A DNA stretch of 64,000 nucleotides from NCBI GenBank assembly GCA_045595965.1, contig JAZOBN010000001.1, forward strand, positions 30,826-94,825, read 5' to 3'. This DNA is from CAAGNP01 sp045595965. GTDB taxonomy: Bacteria; Bacteroidota; Bacteroidia; Bacteroidales; UBA932. Below the pieces are notes generated by a model. The model made no database searches and was not told the origin of the DNA. It was given only the letters and a program-made list of their open reading frames with translations. The position numbers were made by a program, and so were the translations under genes. This document shows, in pieces, positions 18,892-27,509 of the stretch; the stretch's first letter is position 1; every line of letters begins with the position of its first letter.

Positions 18892-20634
18892 ATGTACGGA
18901 ATTTTAGAACTTAAAGCAAAAAGTGTCGAGGAACTCGTCAAAATAGCTGAAGATCTTAAAATCAAGAAGGCAGCATCAATACCTACCGAAGACTTGATCT
19001 ATAAGATCCTGGATGAACAGGCTATCCAGAGCAAAGAGAATCCCAGACCGAAGAGGGTGAGAACTCGGATTGTGAAGCAGATTGTAGAGCCAGTTGTAGA
19101 AATGGCCCCCTCTCAACCTGCTGAAAAAGTTGAAGAGAAAAAAGAGGAGGAGAAACCCGTTGCAGAGGTATCTCAGACAGTTGAAACTGCTCCAGCGCCC
19201 AAAAAGGAGCTTCCTGCTGAAAAAGTGAAGAAAGGGAAAGGGAGACCTGCCAAAAAGAAAGAGAACGAAGCACCCAAGCAGGAGCCTGTAGAGGAGGTTA
19301 AGAACAATGCAGATGCACCTGTTGAAGAGGAGAAACCTTCAAATGATGAGAAGGTACAAAACAAAGAACAATTCCCTAAAGGTGGCGACAGAAAGAAACG
19401 CCGTCAGAAAGAGCATAAGGGTGATGAATCCCAGGAACAAAGCAACACATCAAATGAAACTCCTGAGAATAAGCACCATGAGCCTGCCCCTGCACCTCAG
19501 CCAAAAATTGAATTTGAAGGGATCGTTGAGGCAACCGGTGTTCTTGAAATCATGCCTGACGGATATGGATTTCTCCGTTCATCAGATTACAACTATCTGA
19601 ACTCCCCAGACGACATCTATGTCTCCCAGTCACAAATCAAACATTACGCTTTGAAAACAGGTGACACCATCCGAGGTGAGATCCGTCCCCCAAAGGAGGG
19701 TGACAAATATTTCCCACTGATGAAAGTGAACAAGATCAATGGACGTTCTCCTGAATTCATCAGGGATAGGGTTCCATTTGATTTTCTTACCCCTCTTTTC
19801 CCCGAAGAGAAATTCAACATCACCTCAAATGGACATAACAATCTCTCTACAAGGGTAGTAGATTTGTTCACCCCAATCGGAAAAGGTCAGCGTGGTCTTA
19901 TTGTGGCCCAGCCCAAAACAGGTAAAACCATGTTGCTCAAATCGATTGCAAATGCCATTGCAGACAACCATCCTGAGGTATATATGATCGTTCTTCTTAT
20001 TGATGAACGTCCTGAAGAGGTTACAGATATGGCACGCAGTGTTAAAGCAGAGGTGGTGGCATCAACATTTGATGAGCCTGCAGAGAGACATGTGAAGGTG
20101 GCAAGTATTGTTCTTGAAAAAGCCAAAAGACTTGTGGAGTGTGGTCACGATGTTGTGATTCTACTTGACTCCATTACCCGTCTTGCACGCGCTTTCAATA
20201 CAGTTCAGCCGGCATCCGGTAAGGTCCTTTCAGGTGGTGTGGATGCAAATGCCCTGCACAAGCCAAAAAGATTTTTCGGTGCAGCCAGAAATATTGAAAA
20301 TGGAGGTTCTCTCACCATTCTGGCTACAGCTCTGACTGAGACCGGATCAAAGATGGACGAGGTAATCTTCGAGGAGTTCAAGGGTACAGGTAATATGGAA
20401 CTTCAACTTGACCGTAAGTTGTCCAACAAACGTATCTTCCCGGCTGTCGATGTTACCCTCAGCAGTACACGTCGTGACGATCTCCTTTTGCCAAAAGAGA
20501 AGCTCAACCGTTTGTGGATTTTGAGAAACTACCTCGCGGATATGAATTGTGTCGAGGCGATGGAATTCATGAAAGACAGACTCGAAAAGACTGCATCCAA
20601 CGAAGAGTTCCTTGTCTCTATGAATGGAGAATAA
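18892..20634 (+). CDS. rho: Transcription termination factor Rho with long disordered insertion
   Basis: RNA-dependent hexameric helicase that terminates transcription. The 580-residue protein begins with a Rho N-terminal SAP-like helical domain (about 1-45). A highly charged Lys/Glu/Pro/Gln-rich stretch of about 150 residues follows (50-200), then the cold-shock RNA-binding domain (about 205-280, including GYGFLRSSDYNYL), and the RecA-like ATPase with Walker A AQPKTGKT at 339-346. E. coli Rho is about 419 residues, so the insertion accounts for the difference. A hairpin terminator lies at 20678-20710. Confidence 0.96.
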   Translation: MYGILELKAKSVEELVKIAEDLKIKKAASIPTEDLIYKILDEQAIQSKENPRPKRVRTRIVKQIVEPVVEMAPSQPAEKVEEKKEEEKPVAEVSQTVETAPAPKKELPAEKVKKGKGRPAKKKENEAPKQEPVEEVKNNADAPVEEEKPSNDEKVQNKEQFPKGGDRKKRRQKEHKGDESQEQSNTSNETPENKHHEPAPAPQPKIEFEGIVEATGVLEIMPDGYGFLRSSDYNYLNSPDDIYVSQSQIKHYALKTGDTIRGEIRPPKEGDKYFPLMKVNKINGRSPEFIRDRVPFDFLTPLFPEEKFNITSNGHNNLSTRVVDLFTPIGKGQRGLIVAQPKTGKTMLLKSIANAIADNHPEVYMIVLLIDERPEEVTDMARSVKAEVVASTFDEPAERHVKVASIVLEKAKRLVECGHDVVILLDSITRLARAFNTVQPASGKVLSGGVDANALHKPKRFFGAARNIENGGSLTILATALTETGSKMDEVIFEEFKGTGNMELQLDRKLSNKRIFPAVDVTLSSTRRDDLLLPKEKLNRLWILRNYLADMNCVEAMEFMKDRLEKTASNEEFLVSMNGE

Positions 20635-20677
20635 GAACGGGCAAAGTGAACAACCCCTTGATGTGGTTACACAGAAG

Positions 20678-20710
20678 ATCCCTGCGATGAAAATCGTAGG
20701 GATTTTTGTT
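20678..20710 (+). terminator. Rho-independent terminator after rho
   Basis: The stem ATCCCTGCGAT (20678-20688) pairs with ATCGTAGGGAT (20693-20703) with one G-T wobble and a four-base loop, followed by TTTT. It lies 43 bases after the rho stop. Confidence 0.8.
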
Positions 20711-20790
20711 GTCCCCCCTCCGACAGGAGTTGCTGCCAAGTATGCATAGTTGCAATGAATCTCATATCGGCTACCTGTTTTTCTACTTAT

Positions 20791-20834
20791 GTCACGACGC
20801 AGAGTTTTCCCTGGAGTTTTCTTGCGTCGTGGCA
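20791..20834 (-). repeat. 44-nt REP-like palindrome, copy 1
   Basis: Read on the minus strand, this begins TGCCACGACGCAAGAAAA and ends TGCGTCGTGAC. The arms ACGACGCA/TGCGTCGT form a perfect 8-bp stem around a loop of about 24 bases. The same 44-base element recurs at 43677, 61302, 61374, 61871 and 61943. This copy lies in the convergent gap between rho (+) and the ferredoxin gene (-), between their two terminators. Confidence 0.8.
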
Positions 20835-20843
20835 GAAGTGTAA

Positions 20844-20885
20844 AATAAAAGAGGCCGATCCGCGTGGGTCAGCCTCTTTATTTTG
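20844..20885 (-). terminator. Terminator of the ferredoxin gene (bidirectional in form)
   Basis: The inverted repeat AAAGAGGCCGATCC / GGGTCAGCCTCTTT with a GCGT loop is flanked by A-rich sequence on the left and T-rich on the right, so on the minus strand it ends in U residues just after the ferredoxin stop at 20900. Two wobble pairs are present. Confidence 0.75.
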
Positions 20886-20899
20886 ATGTGTGTCAGTGA

Positions 20900-21070
20900 T
20901 TAGTTAGCGCTGATAGCACCTACTGGGCAAGCGTCAACACAAGTACCACAATCAGCGCAAAGAGATGCGTCAATTGAGTAAACATCACCAGCTTGAATAG
21001 CACCTACTGGGCATTCTGATTGGCAAGAACCACAAGCTGCACACAAATCGGGATCAATTCTATGAGCCAT
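20900..21070 (-). CDS. 2[4Fe-4S] ferredoxin
   Basis: A 56-residue low-potential electron carrier (MAHRIDPDLCAACGSC...). Two Cx2Cx2Cx3CP motifs are intact: Cys10, 13, 16, 20 then Cys38, 41, 44, 48, each followed by PVGAI. This is the clostridial-type bacterial ferredoxin, which serves pyruvate:ferredoxin oxidoreductase and hydrogenase in anaerobes. It stands alone with its own two-element promoter (-33 and -7), a palindrome over that promoter, and its own terminator, so it is probably monocistronic and strongly expressed. Confidence 0.95.
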   Translation of the reverse strand: MAHRIDPDLCAACGSCQSECPVGAIQAGDVYSIDASLCADCGTCVDACPVGAISAN

Positions 21071-21105
21071 AATTTTTAATTAATTAAATGTTAGTAATTC
21101 TAGAA

Positions 21106-21144
21106 TTCGGCGCAAATGTAATGCAAATGCGCCGAACTCGCAAA
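21106..21144 (-). promoter_or_regulatory. Ferredoxin promoter with overlapping palindrome (candidate operator)
   Basis: On the minus strand a -33 TTTG (21141-21144), a 20-base spacer and a -7 TACATTTG (21113-21120) match the Bacteroidota promoter spacing exactly. A perfect inverted repeat with arms TTCGGCGCA (21106-21114) and TGCGCCGAA (21128-21136), 13 bases apart, covers the -7 element and most of the spacer. It could be a repressor operator. Alternatively it could be the hairpin ending the M16 protease transcript, whose stop lies 11 bases upstream, but it lacks a U-run. Confidence 0.65.
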
Positions 21145-21146
21145 TA

Positions 21147-24050
21147 TTAGTATCCGAAAATCTCTGCTGTAGAGACCTTCTTGATGGTTCCGTACTTCTT
21201 GAGAGATTTGAGATCAAGGTCTTTAGCATCACCAAGGATTGCTATAGAGTATGTTCTCCCCTTAACCCATTCCTGCTGGAATTTAACGATATCCTCCATG
21301 GTGTAGCCCTGCACCTTCTCAAATATATCACGGTTGATATCGTAGTCAAGACCAAGTTCGCGCATTCTGATGTATCTGCTCAAAACATCAGATTTTACAA
21401 CTCTGGTTGTTCTGATATTTGCCAGAAGTGACTCTTTGGCGATGTCAAATGCATTTTGTGACTGAGGCATCTGGTTGATAATCTCGTCGAATGCTTCAAG
21501 GGCATCAATCATCTTGTCGTTCTGGGTAGCAATAAACATATTGTAGTTATATGTTTTCCCTTGTTTGCTTGGTGATGAAAGTGCTGCACCTGCAGAGTAT
21601 GCAAGGCCTCTTGCCTCTCTCATTTCCTGGAATACGATAGCATTCATGCCACCTCCGAAATATGAGTTATAAAGTGCGATGATAGGTGCATTTTTGGCAT
21701 TGTAAACCTCACCTCTGTTGGAGTAACCGGCAAGATAGATCTGTTTTGCATCGTAAGGGGCAATGATAACCTCGTTTTTGGTGATCTCTCTCTCTTTGAA
21801 TGACTCATTCTTGACGATAGGGGTAAGTGTTGCAGGGGTGTTGTGCACTTCGTTAATAGTGGCAACAATCTCCTCCTGGCTCATAGGTCCATAGTAGAGG
21901 ACTTCATGTTCAAATGAGTTCAATGAGTGAATTCTATCGAGAAGATCCTGATCTTTCAACGATTTGATCTCGTTGTTGGAGAGGACATTGGTTGCAGGAG
22001 ATTTGGGACCATAAACGTTGTATGTTCTCAGTTGTGAGAAGTTGGCGTTCTGGTTGAGTTTGTTGTTCTGACGCCTCTTGAGCATGTCTGCTTTAAGTCC
22101 TTGCAATGCAGCAGGGTTTGCTTGAGCATCAGCGATAAGTGATTCAACAAGGGCAACAGCCTCTTTCATGTTCTCTCCAAGGCCTGAAACTGCAATCTGT
22201 GTCTTTTCTGCAGAGGCATATACGCTGTACTGGCAAGCGAGTCCATAGAATGCAGTCTTGATCTGCTCAGGAGTCATCTTGCTGGTTCCGAGATAGTCAA
22301 GATATTGGGTTGCTGTCCCAAGATATTTGTCCTCGTTGTTCCCTCTGTCAAAAGAGTAGATCAAGGTGAAGATATCGTTGGTGGTGTTCTGTTTGTAGAG
22401 AACAGGGATGTCGCTCTTGGCTTTGAGGATAGACATATCTTTCTGGAAATCTACAAATACAGGCTCGATAGGTGACACTGCAGATGCCTGGATTTCACGA
22501 AGGAATGCACTTGATGTGTCTCTGTTCATGAAGATAGGGGTGATTGCAGGTTTGGCAATCTTCAGCTCGTTAGGATCCTTTTTCTGAATTTTGTTGATGA
22601 CAGCGTAGTTGTTGCCGAAGTATTGGTTTGCATAGGCAACGACATCCTCTTTTGTGATTTTTGAGATATTCTCCACCTGGTTGATGAATCTCTCCCATGG
22701 AACTTCGTTGATGAAGCAGGTTACAAAAGAATCTGTACGTCCATAGCTCCCCTCAAGGTATTGGAGCTGGCTGAGTTTGTAGTTGTTTACGATTGCTTTG
22801 AGGATTGCCTCATCAAAATTCCCTTTTTTAAGGTTTTCTACCTCGGCAAGGAGGATCTCTTTCACCTCTTCAAGCGATTGTCCCTGTTTTGGACGGGCCT
22901 GGATAAGGAATACAGAGTAGTCAGCCTGTGCATAGTTGCCTCCGAATGCACTGAGAACTTTTTGTTGCTGGTTGACATTAAGGTCGATAAGACCAGCCTG
23001 TCCGTTGTTCATTATCTGGCCGATAACATCAAGCATCTCGCTGCTTGGATCTTTGATTCCAGGGAATCTCCATGCAACTGTCACACTTGGTGATTCTAGA
23101 CCGTAAACCTCTCTGATGATAGGTTCATTGATAGGCTCTTCTGGCTTGAATTCCATCTTTTTGAGGTTTGGATTGGGCTTCAATCCTCCGAAGTACTGGT
23201 CAATGATCCTGATGGTTTTGTCCGGATCGAAATCACCTGACATACAGATGGCGATGTTATTTGGAACATACCACTCTTTGTAGTAGTTCTTGATATTGGT
23301 GATAGATGGGTTTTTCAAGTGTTGTTGTGTACCAAGTACGGTTTGTGTACCATATGGGTGATTCTTGAAAAGAGCAGAGAACATCTGTTCGTAGATTTTG
23401 CGTGAATCCTGGGTGAGTGACATGTTCTTCTCCTCGTAAACGGTTTCGAGTTCTGTATGGAAACCGCGGATTACGTTGTGGGCAAAACGGTCTGCCTGGA
23501 TTTTTGCCCAATTTTCAATCTGGTTTGACGGAATGTTCTCGGTGTAGACTGTCATGTCGTAACCGGTGTATGCGTTGGTGCCGTCTGCCCCGATGGCTGC
23601 CATAAGTTTGTCATATTCGTTTGGAATGGCATATTTTGATGCCTCGTATGACAAAGAGTCAATGACTTTGTAGATTGCTGTTCTCTCCGCTTCATCGGTA
23701 GTCTTGCGATAAATCTCAAATTGTGCCTCGATTGCGTCGAGAAGGGGTTTTTCCAACTCATAGTTTTGTGTACCAAAAGACTCTGTTCCCTTGAACATCA
23801 GGTGCTCGAAGTAGTGTGCAAGACCTGTTGTCTCGTGAGGGTCATTTTTACCACCCACTTTGACTGCAATATGTGCATCAATTCTTGGCTCATCTTTTGT
23901 AACACTCATATATACCTTAAGACCGTTGTCAAGGGTATAAATACGTGTTTGGGTAGGGTCGTTTTCCACAGTCTCATATTTGTATTGGCTGCAGGATGCC
24001 ATAAGGATGGCAACAAGGGCAATTAGCCCGAATTTTATGGAACGATTCAT
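21147..24050 (-). CDS. M16 family zinc metallopeptidase, lipoprotein
   Basis: Insulinase/pitrilysin-type peptidase of 967 residues. It carries a lipoprotein signal (LMASC, Cys20), so it should be anchored in the cell envelope. The inverted zinc motif HxxEH is intact as HYFEH at 79-83, with the third ligand Glu expected in ELETVYEEKNM around 155-165. The length covers two M16 half-domains; only the N-terminal half shows the zinc motif, as usual. Substrate unknown, probably peptides in the periplasm. It is divergent from the DUF1573 gene. Confidence 0.93.
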   Translation of the reverse strand: MNRSIKFGLIALVAILMASCSQYKYETVENDPTQTRIYTLDNGLKVYMSVTKDEPRIDAHIAVKVGGKNDPHETTGLAHYFEHLMFKGTESFGTQNYELEKPLLDAIEAQFEIYRKTTDEAERTAIYKVIDSLSYEASKYAIPNEYDKLMAAIGADGTNAYTGYDMTVYTENIPSNQIENWAKIQADRFAHNVIRGFHTELETVYEEKNMSLTQDSRKIYEQMFSALFKNHPYGTQTVLGTQQHLKNPSITNIKNYYKEWYVPNNIAICMSGDFDPDKTIRIIDQYFGGLKPNPNLKKMEFKPEEPINEPIIREVYGLESPSVTVAWRFPGIKDPSSEMLDVIGQIMNNGQAGLIDLNVNQQQKVLSAFGGNYAQADYSVFLIQARPKQGQSLEEVKEILLAEVENLKKGNFDEAILKAIVNNYKLSQLQYLEGSYGRTDSFVTCFINEVPWERFINQVENISKITKEDVVAYANQYFGNNYAVINKIQKKDPNELKIAKPAITPIFMNRDTSSAFLREIQASAVSPIEPVFVDFQKDMSILKAKSDIPVLYKQNTTNDIFTLIYSFDRGNNEDKYLGTATQYLDYLGTSKMTPEQIKTAFYGLACQYSVYASAEKTQIAVSGLGENMKEAVALVESLIADAQANPAALQGLKADMLKRRQNNKLNQNANFSQLRTYNVYGPKSPATNVLSNNEIKSLKDQDLLDRIHSLNSFEHEVLYYGPMSQEEIVATINEVHNTPATLTPIVKNESFKEREITKNEVIIAPYDAKQIYLAGYSNRGEVYNAKNAPIIALYNSYFGGGMNAIVFQEMREARGLAYSAGAALSSPSKQGKTYNYNMFIATQNDKMIDALEAFDEIINQMPQSQNAFDIAKESLLANIRTTRVVKSDVLSRYIRMRELGLDYDINRDIFEKVQGYTMEDIVKFQQEWVKGRTYSIAILGDAKDLDLKSLKKYGTIKKVSTAEIFGY

Positions 24051-24075
24051 ACTTATATGTGTAATTAATTTTAGA

Positions 24076-24102
24076 CAAAAGTAGCACTTTTAGTTATATT
24101 TG
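24076..24102. promoter_or_regulatory. Back-to-back promoters for the M16 peptidase (-) and DUF1573 protein (+)
   Basis: Minus strand TACTTTTG (CAAAAGTA at 24076-24083) is 25 bases before the peptidase ATG. Plus strand TATATTTG (24095-24102) is only 11 bases before ATG 24114. The elements lie 11 bases apart facing outward, so the -33 region of each covers the -7 of the other and only one polymerase could bind at a time. The plus-strand transcript would have a very short leader. Confidence 0.6.
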
Positions 24103-24113
24103 CAGAAATTTTG

Positions 24114-25232
24114 ATGAATAGGATGAGAGGATTGAGAAAAATGTTGGATCGCACCCTTTGGATTCTCTCCATGGTGATGTTTGTTTTTACCCAGGAGATG
24201 GTGGGACAGAACAAATTTGACGGGGTGGTTTCTTTTGACAAGACTATCCACGATTTCGGAGATATACTCATTTCTGACGGAGAGCAGAGGTGTGTTTTCA
24301 TTTTAACGAATATAAGTGACGAACCTGTTGTTATTCATAGGGTTATATCATCTTGTGGCTGTACCGAGCCTGAGTGGACAAAATCGCCAGTCCGTCCGGG
24401 GGAGAAAGGGAAGATAGAGATTACTTTCAAAAATGATCAGGGTCCATATCCTTTTGATAAGGCAATCACAGTATATGTGACAAATGTCTCTAAACCTATA
24501 TCATTGAGAATAAGGGGTGTTGCCCATGAGAAAAAGAAGACTTTGCAGGAGATGTTTCCTGAAAGATTCGGTGCTGTGGGGTTGAAAAACGCCACTTTGA
24601 GCATAGGGCAGATAGAACAGGGTGAGATGAGAGTTGAAAAGGTGGAGATTGCCAACTTATCACGCAAGAGTGTGGAGGTCTCTTTCTCAAAGGTTACACC
24701 GGGAGCTCAATTCTCAGTATCTCCGTCAGTTATCCCTCCGCAAGGGAAAGCAACATTGACCTACAGTGTCGATACAAAAAATACAGGCGAAAAATTGTGG
24801 GGGAACAACACTTTTGGTGCCGATGTAGTGATTGACGGTAAGTCCACAGGGAAAAGGGTTGAGATTGAAGGGTTGATAAAGGAGAATTTTTCCGGATATA
24901 GCCAGGAACAGAAGAGGACAGGTCCGCTGCCACAGTTTGTCTCCTCCTCTGCATCAATCGGGGATTGTAATGGAAAAGAGATTAAGAAAGTGAAATTCAC
25001 CTTTACAAATGTGGGTAAAGGGGAGTTCAGAATTTATAAGATGGATTCATCGGAAAAAGGGTGTTCATTCTCATATCCGGAGGTTACAGCGGGTGGAAAA
25101 AAGGGGGAGATTGAGGTGAAAGTGGACACTTCGAAAGGGTCAGGAGAGATGCTATATATCATCTCTGTCATCACCAATTCCCCTACAAGACCGATAATCA
25201 ATCTGTTCATTACGGGAAACATAGAAAAATAA
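24114..25232 (+). CDS. DUF1573 domain protein (secreted, ASH-like repeats)
   Basis: A 372-residue exported protein with a hydrophobic N-terminal signal (about 15-30). Three immunoglobulin-like beta domains of the DUF1573/ASPM-SPD2-Hydin type follow, the first with the typical ISSCGCTEPEW near residue 75-85. The family is common in Bacteroidota and of unknown function. I start at ATG 24114; a TTG codon precedes it directly, and in-frame ATGs at 24123 and 24144 remain possible because the -7 element ends at 24102. The meaB gene follows after 6 bases. Confidence 0.8.
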   Translation: MNRMRGLRKMLDRTLWILSMVMFVFTQEMVGQNKFDGVVSFDKTIHDFGDILISDGEQRCVFILTNISDEPVVIHRVISSCGCTEPEWTKSPVRPGEKGKIEITFKNDQGPYPFDKAITVYVTNVSKPISLRIRGVAHEKKKTLQEMFPERFGAVGLKNATLSIGQIEQGEMRVEKVEIANLSRKSVEVSFSKVTPGAQFSVSPSVIPPQGKATLTYSVDTKNTGEKLWGNNTFGADVVIDGKSTGKRVEIEGLIKENFSGYSQEQKRTGPLPQFVSSSASIGDCNGKEIKKVKFTFTNVGKGEFRIYKMDSSEKGCSFSYPEVTAGGKKGEIEVKVDTSKGSGEMLYIISVITNSPTRPIINLFITGNIEK

Positions 25233-25238
25233 ATTATA

Positions 25239-26375
25239 ATGTCAGACCTAAAGCATCAAGGGGACTTTTTCCCCGAATACAAAAATGAAGAGACAGCATT
25301 GGTGGTAAATGATGGTGTAAACCAACCACCTGTGGTAAATCCATATATCAAGAATTTTTTCAAGAACAAGAAGAAAGCTACCTTGACCGTAGATGAATAT
25401 ATGGAGGGGATCACCTCGGGGGATACTGTAATTTTGAGTAAGGCTATTACATTGATTGAGAGCTCTTTGCCGGAACATAAAACTATGGCGAGGGAGCTCA
25501 TCATGAGATGCCAGGAACTCTCATCTGCCAATAAGTCGATGAGGATCGGTATTACCGGTGTCCCGGGTGCCGGTAAAAGTACATTTATCGAAGCCTTCGG
25601 GGGACTTGTTACCTCCAAAGGGCACAAACTTGCAGTTTTGGCAATTGACCCAAGCAGCGAGAAGAGCAAAGGGAGTATACTCGGGGACAAGACAAGGATG
25701 GAGACACTTTGTAACGATCCCAAAGCATTTATCCGTCCCAGTCCAAGTGCCGGTTCGTTGGGCGGTGTGGCACGCAAGACCAGAGAGACAGTTCTGTTGT
25801 GCGAGACAGCGGGTTACGATGTTATCTTTATCGAAACGGTAGGGGTAGGACAGTCCGAAATTGCGGTTCACTCGATGAGTGACTTCTTCCTGCTTCTGAT
25901 GCTCTCCGGTGCCGGTGATGATTTGCAGGGGATCAAGAGGGGAATTATGGAGATGTCAGATCTTATTGCCATTACCAAGGCAGACGGCAACAATGTCGAT
26001 AAAGCAAATATGGCAAGGGCTCTGTATGCAAATGCCCTTCATCTTTTCCCACCTACAGAATCTGGCTGGGTTCCTACTGCAATGACTTCATCTTCACTTG
26101 AAAAGAGAGGTCTTGAGGAGATCCTTGCCAAGATTGAGGAGTATTTTGACCTTGTAAGGGAGAATGGTTTCTATGAGAGGAAAAGGAGAGAGCAGGCCCG
26201 TTTCTGGATGTATGAAAGTATCAATGAGTCTTTGAAAGAGATGTTTTATGAAAATCCCGCGATAGAAAAGATCCTCCCAGAATATGAATCGAGTGTTCTT
26301 GATGGGAAGATGGACTCTTTTGCTGCGGCGGGAGAACTTATTCAGAGATATAACGAAAGAGATAGCAGGTTGTAA
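25239..26375 (+). CDS. meaB: Methylmalonyl-CoA mutase-associated GTPase MeaB
   Basis: G-protein chaperone that protects and reloads the B12-dependent methylmalonyl-CoA mutase. The 378-residue SIMIBI GTPase shows P-loop GVPGAGKST at 107-115, a switch segment with DPSSEKSKGSILGDKTRM, and TKADGN as the base-recognition motif. Mutase genes are not in the window. It is 6 bases after the DUF1573 gene and 2 bases before the exporter gene, so the three are probably cotranscribed. The use of methylmalonyl-CoA (succinate to propionate) fits a Bacteroidales fermenter. Confidence 0.95.
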   Translation: MSDLKHQGDFFPEYKNEETALVVNDGVNQPPVVNPYIKNFFKNKKKATLTVDEYMEGITSGDTVILSKAITLIESSLPEHKTMARELIMRCQELSSANKSMRIGITGVPGAGKSTFIEAFGGLVTSKGHKLAVLAIDPSSEKSKGSILGDKTRMETLCNDPKAFIRPSPSAGSLGGVARKTRETVLLCETAGYDVIFIETVGVGQSEIAVHSMSDFFLLLMLSGAGDDLQGIKRGIMEMSDLIAITKADGNNVDKANMARALYANALHLFPPTESGWVPTAMTSSSLEKRGLEEILAKIEEYFDLVRENGFYERKRREQARFWMYESINESLKEMFYENPAIEKILPEYESSVLDGKMDSFAAAGELIQRYNERDSRL

Positions 26376-26377
26376 AG

Positions 26378-27469
26378 ATGTTCAATTGGGAACTTTTGTT
26401 TGATGTGTTGAGAAATGCCCTCCTTGTTACGGGATTGGTAATGGTGATGATGATGACCATTGAGTATATCAATGTCCAGTCTGCCGGGAGGTGGTTTGCA
26501 TCACTCTCCAGATCAAAAGTGAAGCAGGTCCTTGTAGGATCCTTTTTGGGGACAATTCCCGGGTGTGTAGGTGGTTTTGCAGCAGTTTCTCTCTACTCTC
26601 ACGGTCTTATCAGCATTGGAGCCCTTGTGGCGGCGATGATAGCCTCCTCAGGTGATGAAGCATTTGTTATGCTGGCGATGATTCCGGACAAAGCTTTGCT
26701 GTTGTTCGGTTTGTTGTTTGTATTTGCATTCGTTTGTGGTCTGCTTGTGGACTCTCTTTACAAGGGTAAAGTAGATTTGAGGTGTGAACAGGAGTTTGAA
26801 GTGCATCATGGAGCAGACAACAGACTCGATTTCTCTTCTGTCAGACATCCGTCAAAAGAGAAGATACTGATCACTCTGGCTTTGGTGGTTTTTGCTGTTG
26901 CAATCTTTTCAGGGGTACTGGAACATGACCATGCGGCACATATCCACACTCATGAGTGTAGCCATGAGGGGCACCATCATCACGAAGGTGGATTGAATCT
27001 CCTGGATGAGAGGTGGATGAATATCCTGTTCGGATGTGTAAGTCTGGTGATTGCTTTCTTGACTGCAGTCTCAAACGAGCATTTCGTGAAAGATCATATT
27101 CTGGGACATGTAATCAGGAAACATTGTCTCTCCATTTTCCTCTGGACCCTCGGTGCTTTGGCTGTGATACAGTTCGGTTTGCAGTATCTTGATATTGAAC
27201 ATTGGATAAAGGACAATGCCTTCTATATGATTATACTTGCCGCATTGATTGGGCTTATCCCCGAATCGGGGCCACATTTACTCTTTGTGACACTCTTTGC
27301 AAGTGGTGTAGTCCCTTTTTCTGTCCTCTTTGCAAGTTCCATTTCACAGGATGGACACACTGCACTCCCTTTGCTTGCATCTGACAGGAAGAGCTTTCTG
27401 GTAACAAAACTTATCAATATGACCATAGCGATAATTGCAGGGGGAATTCTGTTGCTTTTCGGGTTATAG
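26378..27469 (+). CDS. Putative manganese/heavy-metal exporter (ArsP_2 / 10TM family)
   Basis: A polytopic membrane protein of 363 residues with about ten hydrophobic segments, matching the family annotated as putative manganese transporter or 10TM heavy-metal exporter (PF11449). A cytosolic or periplasmic loop at about 185-210 is very rich in histidine (HDHAAHIHTHECSHEGHHHH), as expected of a metal-binding site. Two halves with GxxPGCVGGF and IPESGPHLLFV motifs look like inverted repeats of the transport fold. It starts 2 bases after meaB. Substrate assignment rests on the family name and the His-rich loop. Confidence 0.8.
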   Translation: MFNWELLFDVLRNALLVTGLVMVMMMTIEYINVQSAGRWFASLSRSKVKQVLVGSFLGTIPGCVGGFAAVSLYSHGLISIGALVAAMIASSGDEAFVMLAMIPDKALLLFGLLFVFAFVCGLLVDSLYKGKVDLRCEQEFEVHHGADNRLDFSSVRHPSKEKILITLALVVFAVAIFSGVLEHDHAAHIHTHECSHEGHHHHEGGLNLLDERWMNILFGCVSLVIAFLTAVSNEHFVKDHILGHVIRKHCLSIFLWTLGALAVIQFGLQYLDIEHWIKDNAFYMIILAALIGLIPESGPHLLFVTLFASGVVPFSVLFASSISQDGHTALPLLASDRKSFLVTKLINMTIAIIAGGILLLFGL

Positions 27470-27479
27470 ATAAAATTTA

Positions 27480-27487
27480 TATATTTG
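27480..27487 (+). promoter_or_regulatory. secA promoter -7 element
   Basis: TATATTTG lies 22 bases before the secA ATG in a 40-base gap after the exporter gene. It matches TAnnTTTG, and the surroundings are AT-rich. No exact -33 TTTG was found 19-21 bases upstream. Confidence 0.55.
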
Positions 27488-27509
27488 TAGTTTATTATAA
27501 ATTAACATA

